Origin: CAYRLZ01 sp964425275
Lineage (GTDB): Bacteria; Hydrothermota; Tepidihabitantia; Tepidihabitantales; JBDRVQ01
Reading direction: 5' to 3'
Length of the DNA: 47,967 nucleotides
Assembly (NCBI GenBank): GCA_964425275.1
Contig: CAYRLZ010000035.1
Location: 1 to 47,967 of the forward strand
The notes beneath the pieces were generated by a model, which worked only from the letters and a program-made list of their open reading frames with translations, was not told where the DNA came from and did no database searches. This document shows, piece after piece, positions 25,408-34,165 of this stretch (within the stretch, counting starts at the first letter, position 1; every line of letters starts with the position of its first letter). The position numbers and the translations under genes were made by a program.

Positions 25408-26718
25408 TTACTTCTGGATTAAGACCAATTTTAACCCTTCCGCGGCACGGGAAGCAGGAAGTGGGTCCGGTTTAATGAAGTATAAGCCAGATGCGAGGAT
25501 TTTCTCCCTTCGCCGACCGAGTGCATCATAGAAGATACCCTTTAGCTTTTTTAACTCATCCCCCCGCTGAATTATTCTCACCGCCGAAGGCTTTTCTTTT
25601 ATCCCACTATAGACTTCCCGCCGGCCAATAATTTCATTATCCTTCTCGTAGAGACACCAGAGATAAACACCGCCTCGGCCAAAAGAACCGGTGATAACCG
25701 GTTTTGAAGATACCGCGTTCGTCTCCACCGGGACAAATGACGGGAGGTGGGAGAACTTGGAATAGATTTTCTGCCCTCGGTTCCAGACGAGACAATAGGA
25801 GAGAATATTTTCTGTTGGGATATAATATCCCATACCGGAGGGATAACGGTCAAAAATCGTGTCGCTGGTTATTGGGTGACAGGTGGCAAAGGTGTCAATA
25901 CCGGTCATCCAGATATCACGGCCTAATTCATTGAACCAGAGGAAAGCCGAGCCCCAGAACCCAAAGTTTACTATTTCCGGCGATAGATTATTGCCCGAAG
26001 TTGTGCAGACCGGGGTATTCATCTGCCAGAGACCGTTCCGGAATTCGGAATAGTGGATATGGCTAAGGCCCCGGTCCATCTTCTTAAAAACCGTAAGCGG
26101 GCGCTGAAAATTGGAAGTGAAATAGCGCCCGGCAACTTTCGGCTCAAAAGGCGCTCCCCGACCGATACTATCCGGAACTACCAGTAAGCGAGACCAGGTA
26201 TTTTGGGTATAAAAGCGAGAATGGATTTTATGATAACCATTTTCCTGGAGAGCCTCCCAAACTACCCAGACGGTATCGCCAATAACCGCTAGACTTGGGT
26301 TCATATTCAGGTAAAGAGTATCGGTAATAGAGTAGGGCAGGGAAAATCCAGCGGTATCCCCTTGGGTTAGATAGATATGCCAATTGTTGTTTGTCCTCTT
26401 CTGAAAAGCCACCCAATATTTACCGGTTCGGTAACTATAGGCAATAACCGGTTTGGTATTATCCGAAGCGGTATCTTGGGTTATATGGATTATATTCCAC
26501 CAGTTTCCGTTATTATCAAAAAATCGGACGAGGATGTTATGGACGCTTCCTTCCTGTTTTTGCCAGACTACCCCGGTGCCCAAACGAGTGAGATTTAATT
26601 CCTTACAGGTCTCCGGATTACTGTTGGCATGGGAACCATCGGAAATGACCACTGGGTCGGACCAAGGATAAATTATTAAGGGGATAAAAATTAGACCGAA
26701 AAACTTTAATCCTTTCAT
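25408..26718 (-). CDS. Secreted BNR/sialidase-like propeller protein
   Basis: 436 residues from ATG 26718 (Shine-Dalgarno GAGGTG). A signal peptide (about 1-19) leads into repeated blades of BNR/sialidase-like type (TGVVWQKQEGSVHNILVRFFD, YWVAFQKRTNNNWHIYLTQGD, VWVVWEALQENGYHKIHSRFY). It ends with a shortened C-terminal sorting-like segment (YDALGRRREKILASGLYFIKPD). The sialidase catalytic Arg triad and Asp boxes are not clear, so it is probably a binding or structural propeller. It shares architecture with the 31870 protein. A possible TTGACA lies at 26831-26826, but the -10 is unclear. Confidence 0.75.
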   Translation of the reverse strand: MKGLKFFGLIFIPLIIYPWSDPVVISDGSHANSNPETCKELNLTRLGTGVVWQKQEGSVHNILVRFFDNNGNWWNIIHITQDTASDNTKPVIAYSYRTGKYWVAFQKRTNNNWHIYLTQGDTAGFSLPYSITDTLYLNMNPSLAVIGDTVWVVWEALQENGYHKIHSRFYTQNTWSRLLVVPDSIGRGAPFEPKVAGRYFTSNFQRPLTVFKKMDRGLSHIHYSEFRNGLWQMNTPVCTTSGNNLSPEIVNFGFWGSAFLWFNELGRDIWMTGIDTFATCHPITSDTIFDRYPSGMGYYIPTENILSYCLVWNRGQKIYSKFSHLPSFVPVETNAVSSKPVITGSFGRGGVYLWCLYEKDNEIIGRREVYSGIKEKPSAVRIIQRGDELKKLKGIFYDALGRRREKILASGLYFIKPDPLPASRAAEGLKLVLIQK

Positions 26719-26914
26719 AATTCACCTCCCGGCTTCTTTCACCCTCCTTATTTTCTGAGAACCCGTCATCTCCTTTAAGGAAGGTGGAATTATATCTCAT
26801 CAACTTTACAATTATTTCCCGCTCCTGTCAACTCCGCCCTGCCTAAATTAGCCAATCCGGAGTTAAGTTCCCGGCAAGAACCAATCGTTAGGAGTCATAA
26901 GCGAAAGGATGAGA

Positions 26915-26943
26915 TTGACAGGACAAGTATTTTGGTTTATAAT
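26915..26943 (+). promoter_or_regulatory. Predicted sigma70 promoter of the ferritin-like operon
   Basis: TTGACA (26915-26920), 17-bp spacer, TATAAT (26938-26943), all consensus, 24 nt before the ATG at 26968, with AAGGAG in the leader. This probably drives 26968-29895. Confidence 0.88.
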
Positions 26944-26967
26944 TGGTATTAAAGAAAAGGAGAAACG

Positions 26968-27453
26968 ATGCCGACCTTTTTTACAATTACCGAGGTTATT
27001 CAGATGGCAATCCAGACAGAAAAAATCGGGAGGGATTATTACCAAGGTATGGCCAAAAAGACAAAGAACCCGGAACTTCAGGAACTCTTCGGTTCTTTGG
27101 CCGAGGAAGAGATAAGACATGAGGCTTTTTTTAAGAATCTCTATCAGAAGATTAAGGGAAGGCATTATTCCCTTCCCTATAACTGGCCAGAACTTCAGAA
27201 ATATCTTCGGGGAATAACTGAGTCCCGTTTCTTTACGGGCGAAGAGAAAGGGATAAAACAGATGGCGTGGGCTAAGACCAAAGAAGAAATCATTAAGTAT
27301 GCCATCGGATTTGAGAAGGAGACGGTGCTCTTTTACTTAGAAATCCTCAATCTCGTTCCACCCGAAGATATTGGTTTGGTCCAGGAGATTATAAATGAAG
27401 AGAAGTCTCATATCCGAAGACTCGCTGAGCGACTGCCCAAGATTAAATCCTGA
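26968..27453 (+). CDS. Rubrerythrin-type ferritin-like diiron protein
   Basis: 161 residues forming a four-helix bundle. The diiron ligands are read as Glu in IQTEKIGRDYY, the pair EEEIRHE, Glu in FEKETVLFYLE and the pair NEEKSHI. That is the E...EExxH...E...EExxH pattern of rubrerythrin-like proteins. It lacks a fused rubredoxin domain; the separate rubredoxin at 24.5 kb could be its electron donor. Likely role: peroxide or oxygen removal, or iron handling, in an anaerobe. It heads a set with a paralogue and Fe-S assembly genes. Confidence 0.88.
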   Translation: MPTFFTITEVIQMAIQTEKIGRDYYQGMAKKTKNPELQELFGSLAEEEIRHEAFFKNLYQKIKGRHYSLPYNWPELQKYLRGITESRFFTGEEKGIKQMAWAKTKEEIIKYAIGFEKETVLFYLEILNLVPPEDIGLVQEIINEEKSHIRRLAERLPKIKS

Positions 27454-27483
27454 CTTTTGAAGTTATGACCAAGAGGAGGAGGG

Positions 27484-27996
27484 ATGAAAAATTATTCACG
27501 ATGTGAGATATATGGGATAGCGATAAAGTCGGAGATTGACGCCTTCCGATTTTATGATAAATTTCTCCGGGGATTAAGGCGCAGTAAAGAGATAATCTCT
27601 TCTATTGCCCTCTTAGCCGAGAAATTGGAATTCCTAAAGAAGGAGGAGATAAAGCACCGCCAATTACTTTCTTCCCTTTATTCAAAGGAGTTTCCCAAGG
27701 TTAAACTTCGGCTACCCCAAAAGGGGGTGATTGGGTTACCAGTGATTTCGCCCCGGGAGAGAATTTCTTTACCTTCTCTTTTGGAAAAAGCGATGGCCGC
27801 CGAGGGCGCTGCGGAAAAATTCTATCGGGACGCCTGGGAGAGCTCCTCAAATGAAAATAGCCGAAGGCTTTTTATTTACCTCGCCAGTATGGAAAAAGGG
27901 CACTATTATCTCTTAAAGGCGGAATACGACCTCCTCAATACTTTTAGCGATTACGATTCCTATAAGAAATTCTCCCTGGAACACTTAGGGCCTTAA
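27484..27996 (+). CDS. Second ferritin-like protein, diverged diiron site
   Basis: 170 residues, starting just after GGAGGAGGG. The four-helix layout parallels the previous protein: IKSEIDAFRFYDKFL, KKEEIKHRQLL, AAEGAAEKFYRDAW and SMEKGHYYLLKAEYDLL. The first three metal-ligand positions keep Glu/His; the last is MEKGH rather than EEKxH, so one acidic ligand is replaced. It may be a heteropartner of the preceding protein or have altered metal use. The operon continues into the NifS-like gene after 17 bp. Confidence 0.78.
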   Translation: MKNYSRCEIYGIAIKSEIDAFRFYDKFLRGLRRSKEIISSIALLAEKLEFLKKEEIKHRQLLSSLYSKEFPKVKLRLPQKGVIGLPVISPRERISLPSLLEKAMAAEGAAEKFYRDAWESSSNENSRRLFIYLASMEKGHYYLLKAEYDLLNTFSDYDSYKKFSLEHLGP

Positions 27997-28013
27997 ATAT
28001 TAGCCAATTTCTC

Positions 28014-29189
28014 ATGCGGGTATATCTTGACCATCAGTCAGCTACACCCCTTGACCCAGAGGTGCAGAAGGTGATGAGCGAATCCCTTAAAGTCTTTGGT
28101 AATCCGCAGGCGATTTATTATGAAGGAAGAGAGGCAAGAGCGATGTTGGAAAATGCCCGGAAATCGGTTGCGGATTTAATCCAGGCGACACCCGATGAGA
28201 TATATTTCACCTCCTCCGGAACAGAAGGCAACAATCTGGCGCTAAAAGGAATCGCCCTCGGTTATAAAGATAAGGGCAACCATATAATTACCTCACCGAT
28301 TGAGCATATCTCGGTCCTTGCCTCCCTTGCCTCCTTAAAAAAGATGGGATTTGTTGTCTCTTTTCTGCCCGTTGATAAATATGGGATGATTGACCCAGAG
28401 GCAGTGAGGAAGATGATAAGAAAGGAGACGATTTTAATCTCGGTTCAACACGCGAACAATGAGATTGGGACAATTCAACCAATTGCTGAAATCGCCAAGA
28501 TTGCCCAAGAGAATAATATTGCCTTCCATTCCGATGCGGTGGCGAGTTGTGGGAATCTCCCAATTGATGTGAAGGAATTAGGAGTGAACGCCTTGACGAT
28601 TGCCGCCCAAGGATTTTATGGGCCAAAAGGGGTGGGGGCATTATACTTAAAGAGAGGATTAAGATTTTCTCCTTTGATTGAAGGCGGAAATCAAGAAAAG
28701 GGCATTCGGGCTGGAACGGAAAATCTATTGGGGATTATTGGTATGGGTAAGGCGGCGGAAATCGCCAAAAGGGAGATGGAAATTAGGGGACAAAAGATAA
28801 GACCATTAAGTGAGAGAATAATTAGAGAACTCCCAAAGATAATTGAAAACACCTATCTTACCGGGCATCCAACCGAACGGCTCTTTGGGCATAGCAGTTT
28901 CTGTATTGAGTTTATTGAAGGAGAGGCGCTGCTTCTCTTTTTAGATGATGAAGGGATTGCGGCCGCTTCCGGATCGGCCTGCACCTCCCGCACTTTGCAG
29001 GCATCCCATGTCCTTTTGGCGATTGGCATTGAACATGCCTTAGCCCAGGGTTCTCTAATCTTCACCTTAGGCAAGGATAATACCGAGGCGGATGTTGACT
29101 ATCTATTAGAGAAACTACCACCAATCGTTCAACGATTAAGGGAGATGTCCCCTTTATATGCCAAATATTTAAGAGGGAAACCAAGGTGA
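28014..29189 (+). CDS. NifS/IscS-like protein lacking the PLP-binding lysine
   Basis: 391 residues with the whole class-V aminotransferase frame: YLDHQSATPLDPEV, FTSSGTEGNNLALKG, SVQHANNEIGTIQP, FHSDAVASCGNLPIDV, and the persulfide-cysteine loop GSACTSRTLQASHVLLAIG (Cys323). At the place of the invariant SAHK that holds pyridoxal phosphate, it reads AAQG-FYGPKG (Gln199, Gly200), so the Schiff-base lysine is absent. The same loss is described for the Archaeoglobus fulgidus IscS, which pairs with IscU. The next gene here is an IscU/NifU scaffold. It probably acts in Fe-S assembly as a scaffold or persulfide relay and not as a classical desulfurase; that role is inferred. Confidence 0.9.
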   Translation: MRVYLDHQSATPLDPEVQKVMSESLKVFGNPQAIYYEGREARAMLENARKSVADLIQATPDEIYFTSSGTEGNNLALKGIALGYKDKGNHIITSPIEHISVLASLASLKKMGFVVSFLPVDKYGMIDPEAVRKMIRKETILISVQHANNEIGTIQPIAEIAKIAQENNIAFHSDAVASCGNLPIDVKELGVNALTIAAQGFYGPKGVGALYLKRGLRFSPLIEGGNQEKGIRAGTENLLGIIGMGKAAEIAKREMEIRGQKIRPLSERIIRELPKIIENTYLTGHPTERLFGHSSFCIEFIEGEALLLFLDDEGIAAASGSACTSRTLQASHVLLAIGIEHALAQGSLIFTLGKDNTEADVDYLLEKLPPIVQRLREMSPLYAKYLRGKPR

Positions 29190-29205
29190 ACATAAGTAAA
29201 ATCCT

Positions 29206-29328
29206 AAACTCAAAAGTCCAAATGCTTAAGAATAAATATTCTTTAAACCACAGATTTTCTGCGAAGCAGGGTGGTTGGATTTTGAATTTAGAGATGGTTT
29301 AGAAGAGAAAGTTTGGAATTTTGAGTTT
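29206..29328. repeat. Intergenic inverted repeat between nifS-like and nifU-like genes
   Basis: 17-bp arms AAACTCAAAAGTCCAAA (29206-29222) and TTTGGAATTTTGAGTTT (29312-29328) match as reverse complements at 16 of 17 positions. Inside are smaller palindromes (AAGAAT-aaat-ATTCTT and CTGC-gaa-GCAG). It fills the 156-bp gap and could fold in the mRNA between the two genes, tuning NifU expression, or be a decayed palindromic repeat. Confidence 0.7.
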
Positions 29329-29345
29329 CTTTAAAGGAGTGGATG

Positions 29346-29729
29346 ATGTATTCCGAAAAGGTGATGGAGCATTTCCGAAATCCGAGGAATGTCGGAGAGA
29401 TTGAGGACGCCGATGGGAAGGGAGAAGTAGGGAATCCGGTCTGCGGGGATATGATGACTTTTTATATTAAAGTGAAAGATGGGGTCATCATCGATGTGAA
29501 GTTTAAGACCTTTGGTTGTGGGGCGGCGATTGCTGTTTCCAGTATCGTTTCGGAAATGGCGAAGGGCAAGACAATTGAAGAGGCGCTTGGGATTACCAAC
29601 GAGTTAGTGGCGAAGGAATTGGGTGGGCTACCACCAAATAAACTCCACTGTTCCAACCTAGGAGCCGCTGCCCTCCATAAGGCAATAGAAGATTATCGGC
29701 AAAGGAGGAAGGATGAAGGAAAAGAGTAA
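29346..29729 (+). CDS. NifU/IscU-type Fe-S cluster scaffold
   Basis: 127 residues from ATG 29346; ATG 29343 directly before it is equally possible, after AAAGGAG. The scaffold signatures are intact: GNPVCGDMM, with cysteine and the labilising aspartate, TFGCGAAIAVSS, and KLHCSNLGAAAL. It assembles transient [2Fe-2S] or [4Fe-4S] clusters for delivery to apoproteins such as the hydrogenase or radical-SAM enzymes encoded nearby. It follows the lysine-less NifS partner. Confidence 0.93.
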   Translation: MYSEKVMEHFRNPRNVGEIEDADGKGEVGNPVCGDMMTFYIKVKDGVIIDVKFKTFGCGAAIAVSSIVSEMAKGKTIEEALGITNELVAKELGGLPPNKLHCSNLGAAALHKAIEDYRQRRKDEGKE

Positions 29730-29895
29730 ATGCCTTTGTCCGTTCTGTTTAAAGACCGTATTCTATGAAGAACCGGTCTGTCGCCCCTGTGGGATTGAAT
29801 TCGTCACCTGTTCTTGTGGTGAACTCGTTCCCCGCACCAAAGAGACCTGCCCGCAATGCGGTAAGAAGTTAATTGGCCGGGACTCTAAACCCTAA
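29713..29895 (+). CDS. Zinc-ribbon microprotein
   Basis: 60 residues, starting inside the end of the NifU gene (17-bp overlap) behind AAAGGAGGAAGG. Four CxxC-type knuckles (CPFC, CRPC, CSCG, CPQCGKK) suggest two zinc ribbons or a small Fe/Zn-binding protein. Co-translation with the Fe-S scaffold hints at a metal-related role. No specific family recognised. Its stop overlaps the convergent transaldolase stop by 4 bp. Confidence 0.8.
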   Translation: MKEKSKCLCPFCLKTVFYEEPVCRPCGIEFVTCSCGELVPRTKETCPQCGKKLIGRDSKP

Positions 29896-30536
29896 ACCGA
29901 AGCCGGGCTTTTCCTTTCGGCGAATTCCTTTATCGCCTCTTCGGAGAGTGGGTGATTTCCTAAGGAGATAATCACATCATAGGGTAGGGTCAAATGATGG
30001 GCGCCAGCGAGAATGCATTGAATCGCCTCTTCCTTGCTTTTAATACTCGCCGCCAGGATTTCGGCTTCGTAGCCTTTGGTTTCAATAATCTCGCGCATTC
30101 GTCGGACGAGTGATAGGCCATCACCTTGAAGGCAGGTCGCCCGATTCACATAAGGGATAAGGTATTGGGCGCCAACCTCACAGGCCAGATAGGCCTGATA
30201 ATCACTGAAGATCGCGGTTACGGCACAAGGAATTTCTGGTCCCAATTTTCTTACTAAACTGATATAGGTGGTGCGGGCGGGAATTTTTAGAGCAATCTTC
30301 TCTGGCGCGATTTCAAAAAACTCGTGCGCCTCTTTTTCCATTTCGGAAAGCGTCTCTTTGCTCAATTGGTAGAATATAAGTTGGGGTGAAATTTCGCTCA
30401 GTTCTTTAATTACTTCCTTGGCTGGGCGGGGAACCTGGGCGAGGAGTTTTGGATTGGTTGTGATACCCCGGATCAGTCCTAAATCAGTAAGTTTCTTCAC
30501 TTCCTCTTTTTTCGCACTGTCAATAAATAGTGCCAT
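29892..30536 (-). CDS. Transaldolase / fructose-6-phosphate aldolase family protein
   Basis: 214 residues, the length of the short TalC/FSA-type barrels. It opens FIDSAKKEEVKKL and has RGITTNPKLLAQ. The Schiff-base lysine lies in KIALKIPARTTY, and CAVTAIFSDYQAYLACEVGAQYLIPYVNR follows. It would move dihydroxyacetone or three-carbon units between sugar phosphates, in the non-oxidative pentose phosphate pathway. Some members of this family act on other aldols, so substrate is uncertain. Start ATG 30536 lies 22 bp downstream of the SpoIID-like gene's stop; likely one operon. Confidence 0.88.
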   Translation of the reverse strand: MALFIDSAKKEEVKKLTDLGLIRGITTNPKLLAQVPRPAKEVIKELSEISPQLIFYQLSKETLSEMEKEAHEFFEIAPEKIALKIPARTTYISLVRKLGPEIPCAVTAIFSDYQAYLACEVGAQYLIPYVNRATCLQGDGLSLVRRMREIIETKGYEAEILAASIKSKEEAIQCILAGAHHLTLPYDVIISLGNHPLSEEAIKEFAERKSPASV

Positions 30537-30558
30537 ATTCCCTCCAATTTGAGAGTCT

Positions 30559-31764
30559 TCAATAAAGTTTCTTAATTTTTACTCTCTTATAATAATGTTT
30601 CAATATCGCCAAATAAGAATAGCCTCGTCGGGCCATCTCCATTGCCCCACTCTGACACATCCCTACCCCGTGTCCCCAACCTCTACCCTTGATCAACAAG
30701 AAACCACTTGCGAGATGGATATCAAAGAGATTAGATTTTAGTTGCAGGGCTTTCTGGAAATCTTTTCCGGATAAAAAGAAATTCCCCTGAGAGGTTGAAA
30801 TCCGAACTCTTTTAACCCTTTTTGTCTTTTTCTCCTTATCCAATGATATTCTTTTAATCCGGATGCCTTGTGGTGCGTAAGCCGACATCGGTTTTTTACC
30901 ATTTTTCGTCTTAGAGCCAGAAGCAATTAAATTAACGAATTCCTTCACCTTTAGTTTTAACTCCCATTGGAAATGGGGAGAAGAGGCGCAGAATGGTTTT
31001 CTTCCCGAAGAGTGGTTCGGTGTATCCGGGAGGGGTTTCAGATAGGGTTTATTTTTCGTATTTAGGACACCACCACAGGTTGAGTGGTAATAGGCAATGA
31101 TTGGTCGGTTTTGATGAGTGAGAATTTCTCCCGAAGTTAAATCCACCGCCTTCCTGGTTAATTCTGTTTCCCAACTCTTTCCCTTATAAGCCTGGTCAAT
31201 CGCCGGAAGTGATTGGATGTGATAAGGGGAATTGATATTGGCGAGCATTCTATTTACCGCATAGGTCCGGGCAGCAACTGCCTGGGCCTTTGCCGATTCA
31301 AAATTCTTCTCATTTAGTGGTCCGATTTCACAACCAACAACCGAATAGAGATATTCTTCTAAGGGCAAGATATTTATCACTAAGATCTTACCTTTAACTC
31401 TTCTTACCTCAATTGTCCCCCGGTATTCTAATTCGCCAACTTTCAACCCAGCGGTGGACTTTTTCTTGGGGGTGATATGGAGAATGTCGGGCGCCCGCCC
31501 GATATTACAGAGATTCTTAGGGGTTTGCCCCTTAAAAAAAAGGCTATCATTCTTTAAGACAATTCTATCTCCTTTTTTCATTTCAATATTGCCCGCGGTA
31601 AATTCCTGATTGGAAGTGATTATCAGAGAATCAGTAATTTCGGAACTGATTAAGACTCGGATGAGAGGGTTGGGTTGTTGATTGGGCATAATAAAAGCCG
31701 GGGCACAGGAAAGACCAGAGATAAGATAGAAAATAGAAGTTATGGAAAAGAGATAAAATTTCAT
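30559..31764 (-). CDS. SpoIID/LytB-domain lipoprotein
   Basis: 401 residues. A lipobox at GLSC (Cys20) suggests an envelope lipoprotein. The SpoIID domain shows PLEEYLYSVVGCEI, AKAQAVAARTYAVN, the STCGGVL motif, and WGHGVGMCQSGAMEMARRGYSYLAILKHYY at the C-terminus. In sporulators SpoIID is a lytic transglycosylase; in non-spore-formers these proteins act in cell-wall remodelling or amidase activation, the more likely role here. The promoter's -10 ends just 6 nt before the ATG and there is no Shine-Dalgarno, so a leaderless mRNA is predicted. Confidence 0.92.
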   Translation of the reverse strand: MKFYLFSITSIFYLISGLSCAPAFIMPNQQPNPLIRVLISSEITDSLIITSNQEFTAGNIEMKKGDRIVLKNDSLFFKGQTPKNLCNIGRAPDILHITPKKKSTAGLKVGELEYRGTIEVRRVKGKILVINILPLEEYLYSVVGCEIGPLNEKNFESAKAQAVAARTYAVNRMLANINSPYHIQSLPAIDQAYKGKSWETELTRKAVDLTSGEILTHQNRPIIAYYHSTCGGVLNTKNKPYLKPLPDTPNHSSGRKPFCASSPHFQWELKLKVKEFVNLIASGSKTKNGKKPMSAYAPQGIRIKRISLDKEKKTKRVKRVRISTSQGNFFLSGKDFQKALQLKSNLFDIHLASGFLLIKGRGWGHGVGMCQSGAMEMARRGYSYLAILKHYYKRVKIKKLY

Positions 31765-31770
31765 CTTATG

Positions 31771-31799
31771 AGTATAAGAAGATAAAAACCGAAAGTCAA
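31771..31799 (-). promoter_or_regulatory. Promoter of spoIID-like gene, predicted leaderless
   Basis: Minus-strand TTGACT (31799-31794), 17-bp spacer, TATACT (31776-31771). Only CATAAG separates the -10 from ATG 31764, so the expected start point falls at the start codon. It is back to back with the plus-strand promoter at 31804, with 4 bp between the two -35 boxes. Confidence 0.75.
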
Positions 31800-31803
31800 A
31801 TGC

Positions 31804-31832
31804 TTGACATTTAGGGGGAATTTATTTATAAT
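31804..31832 (+). promoter_or_regulatory. Sigma70 promoter of the 31870 gene
   Basis: TTGACA (31804-31809), 17-bp spacer, TATAAT (31827-31832), all consensus. The start would fall near 31839, about 31 nt before the ATG. Divergent from the spoIID-like promoter. Confidence 0.88.
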
Positions 31833-31869
31833 AGGGCAGAGTAGGAAAAATAAATAAAAGGGAGGAATT

Positions 31870-33504
31870 ATGAATCGGTTTCTTATTTTATTTTTAATTC
31901 TTAGCGGCCTAATTTTTGCTGAGAAAGAGGCAGTTCAAATCACATATTCTCCTTCCTTGAAATCTCTTGGCTTCTCTTACTCCACGGAAAACTACCGTCC
32001 GGCGCAGGAAGTTCCCTGTCCGGTCCAACCGGAAGTGCGATACGAGAATAAAGAAGTTCCAGCCTTGCTTGACTGGGATTTAGATATTGTGGTGGATACT
32101 TCCCTAATCCTCAGTTATGACGCGGACTACGATGAACAAACCGGTTGGATTTGGGTAGCGGTTGCCCCAGCAACTGATTCATTAGTTCGGCTCTACCGTT
32201 CTACGGACAACGGATGGCACTGGTCCCATCTTGTGAGTATCAGACATACACCGAGGAGTCTTTACTCTAAGGTGGGTGTCGTTGTCGGTCGGGGAGATTC
32301 TAACTGGGTTTATCTCTTTGTCCGCCACCAGATACAGGATGGTGATATCTATCTCTTCCGATTTTCCTTTGATGCGGCAACCTGGACACATCATGCGGTA
32401 TCGGCTGATGCTGATACGGTTGATGGTTTTTCAGTTTGTCGTGATTATCGCTTAAACTATGGGTTATACTGCGGTCAGGCGAATGAGGGGCGCGGCGGCA
32501 ATAATGCCAAACTTCTCCGTTCCTTTGATTACGGCAAAACTTGGGATGCGCAAATCGGCGAAAATATCTGGGAGGGACATATCTCTATGGGTCCGACATC
32601 TTTTCTCAACCTAACCTTTGTCATTGCTGAAACAAGGAATGGTGTTATTTATCAGTATAATCGGGATTATGGTGACCCCACAGCCTGGTCACCGGCGATT
32701 ATCGTTTCCGCTGATACCTTTGACCATTATCATCCCAAATTTAGTCAGGCTTTTACTACTCCGGATAGTTCAGCCACGGCCTGGATTATTTACTCCCACA
32801 ACTATAAAAATACCGGAGACTACGATGTTGACTATGCGGTCCGTTCCCAGGTTTGGGGCGATACCTGGAAAAGAAACTATCATCTCGCTTGGAGTAGTAT
32901 CCTTGATGAACTCGTCCCGGATGTGAAGAATTACAAATCGGCCGGTTATCTCTATGCCAATGCGGCTTATATTGCGGCCGATTCCGGTCGGCGCGATTCG
33001 GTTAATGTCTACTGCCGGTGGGCAAATGCCATTGGTGACCCAACCAGTTGGTCAACCCGACAAAAGGTTAATGATAGTGCCAAGGTAGCGGAGGCTGGTT
33101 ACATTGGTCCAAAGGTCGTCTATTCACCCGGGGCACCGGTATTGGGTAGCGGCGTTTTATACTGCCGAAGTGCAAGTGGGGGGCATCCATACGGTCTTTA
33201 CTTTGATGCCCAATGGATAACCAGGGCAATCTCCGAAGGACGAAAAACGAGTAAAGCCACCTTCTTAAAAATCTCTTCCAATCCGACAATTAGTCAGGTT
33301 AAAATGCATCTTACTTCTGGGGTGCAGGAAATAAAAATCTATAACTGCGCCGGAAATTTAATAAAGACCTTTACCAATCCGAATCGGACGGTCCTGTGGA
33401 ATGGCCGAGACGAAAAAGGGGAACCAGTTAGTTCCGGTATCTATATTATTAACTTCAGGACAGCCATCGGCAACTTTTCCGAAAAGATTATTCTCCAACG
33501 ATAA
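31870..33504 (+). CDS. Secreted BNR-type propeller protein with FlgD-like C-terminal tail
   Basis: 544 residues, Shine-Dalgarno GGGAGG. A signal peptide (about 1-17) precedes repeats of sialidase/BNR type (VRLYRSTDNGWHWSHLVSI, LLRSFDYGKTWDAQIGENI), with Asp-box-like S-x-D-x-G-x-x-W motifs. The C-terminal ~80 residues (FLKISSNPTISQVKMHL, VLWNGRDEKGEPVSSGIYII) form a FlgD/sorting-type Ig fold, the tail used for export or surface attachment in Fibrobacteres-Chlorobi-Bacteroidetes-like secretion. Probably a surface binding protein; catalytic residues are not evident. Confidence 0.85.
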   Translation: MNRFLILFLILSGLIFAEKEAVQITYSPSLKSLGFSYSTENYRPAQEVPCPVQPEVRYENKEVPALLDWDLDIVVDTSLILSYDADYDEQTGWIWVAVAPATDSLVRLYRSTDNGWHWSHLVSIRHTPRSLYSKVGVVVGRGDSNWVYLFVRHQIQDGDIYLFRFSFDAATWTHHAVSADADTVDGFSVCRDYRLNYGLYCGQANEGRGGNNAKLLRSFDYGKTWDAQIGENIWEGHISMGPTSFLNLTFVIAETRNGVIYQYNRDYGDPTAWSPAIIVSADTFDHYHPKFSQAFTTPDSSATAWIIYSHNYKNTGDYDVDYAVRSQVWGDTWKRNYHLAWSSILDELVPDVKNYKSAGYLYANAAYIAADSGRRDSVNVYCRWANAIGDPTSWSTRQKVNDSAKVAEAGYIGPKVVYSPGAPVLGSGVLYCRSASGGHPYGLYFDAQWITRAISEGRKTSKATFLKISSNPTISQVKMHLTSGVQEIKIYNCAGNLIKTFTNPNRTVLWNGRDEKGEPVSSGIYIINFRTAIGNFSEKIILQR

Positions 33505-33535
33505 GAGGAGGAGAGAAAACAGAAAGATTACTTTT

Positions 33536-34165
33536 CTATCTTATTACTCCTAGCCAATCGCGTAGTAAGAACTGAACCCGTCCGAGGAGTAGAGAAACCC
33601 GAGCCATTACCGTATAGCCAAAAGAGGCACCAAATCCAACCATTAGAAAGATTATCCCTAAACCGGCGATACTCTTTATTGCGCCTCTCTGTTCCCAAGA
33701 AAAGAAGAAATAGATGATAGTAGAAATAACCCCAATTAAAGAAATAATCCCCCATAATAAGAGGTCGGTGCGCTGTAAGATGGCGGGTGTGAGCAGACTT
33801 CCCTGTATCTGTTTTATGACATTTGCCTGAAGGATTGCTGGTATCGCTACTCCGGAACCATAACCCAAAACAAATCCCATTGGGATGCGCATTAACCAGG
33901 AGACTTTTGGGAAGAAGATCGAGAGATATAAGACTCCTAAGAGAAGTGGGATTATATAAATCACCTTTCCCTCTTTGAAGAGAGGGACGATTAAATCCGG
34001 ATAGAAAAAGTTATGCCAGGTGATGGCAATTGTATAACCAACCGAGACCCCAACATAGAGGTGTTCGGCAAAACGATAAAGGGGATTATCACCGTAAAGG
34101 AAAGAGAAGATAAATAAGGTCAAAAGGGCACTAAGCCAGGTCCAGATTTCTGGACTTATGTTCAT
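33536..34165 (-). CDS. Multi-pass membrane protein, fourth gene of an uncharacterised module
   Basis: 209 residues with roughly six membrane segments (for example WLSALLTLFIFSFLYG, IIPLLLGVLYLSIFF, LLWGIISLIGVISTIIYFFF). Conserved-looking loops are HLYVGVSVGYTIAITWHNFF and MRIPMGFVLGYGSGVAIPA. It starts within the stop of the preceding gene (ATGA overlap), so it is translationally coupled. No transporter family recognised. It converges with the 33504 gene with 31 bp between the stops. Confidence 0.7.
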   Translation of the reverse strand: MNISPEIWTWLSALLTLFIFSFLYGDNPLYRFAEHLYVGVSVGYTIAITWHNFFYPDLIVPLFKEGKVIYIIPLLLGVLYLSIFFPKVSWLMRIPMGFVLGYGSGVAIPAILQANVIKQIQGSLLTPAILQRTDLLLWGIISLIGVISTIIYFFFSWEQRGAIKSIAGLGIIFLMVGFGASFGYTVMARVSLLLGRVQFLLRDWLGVIR

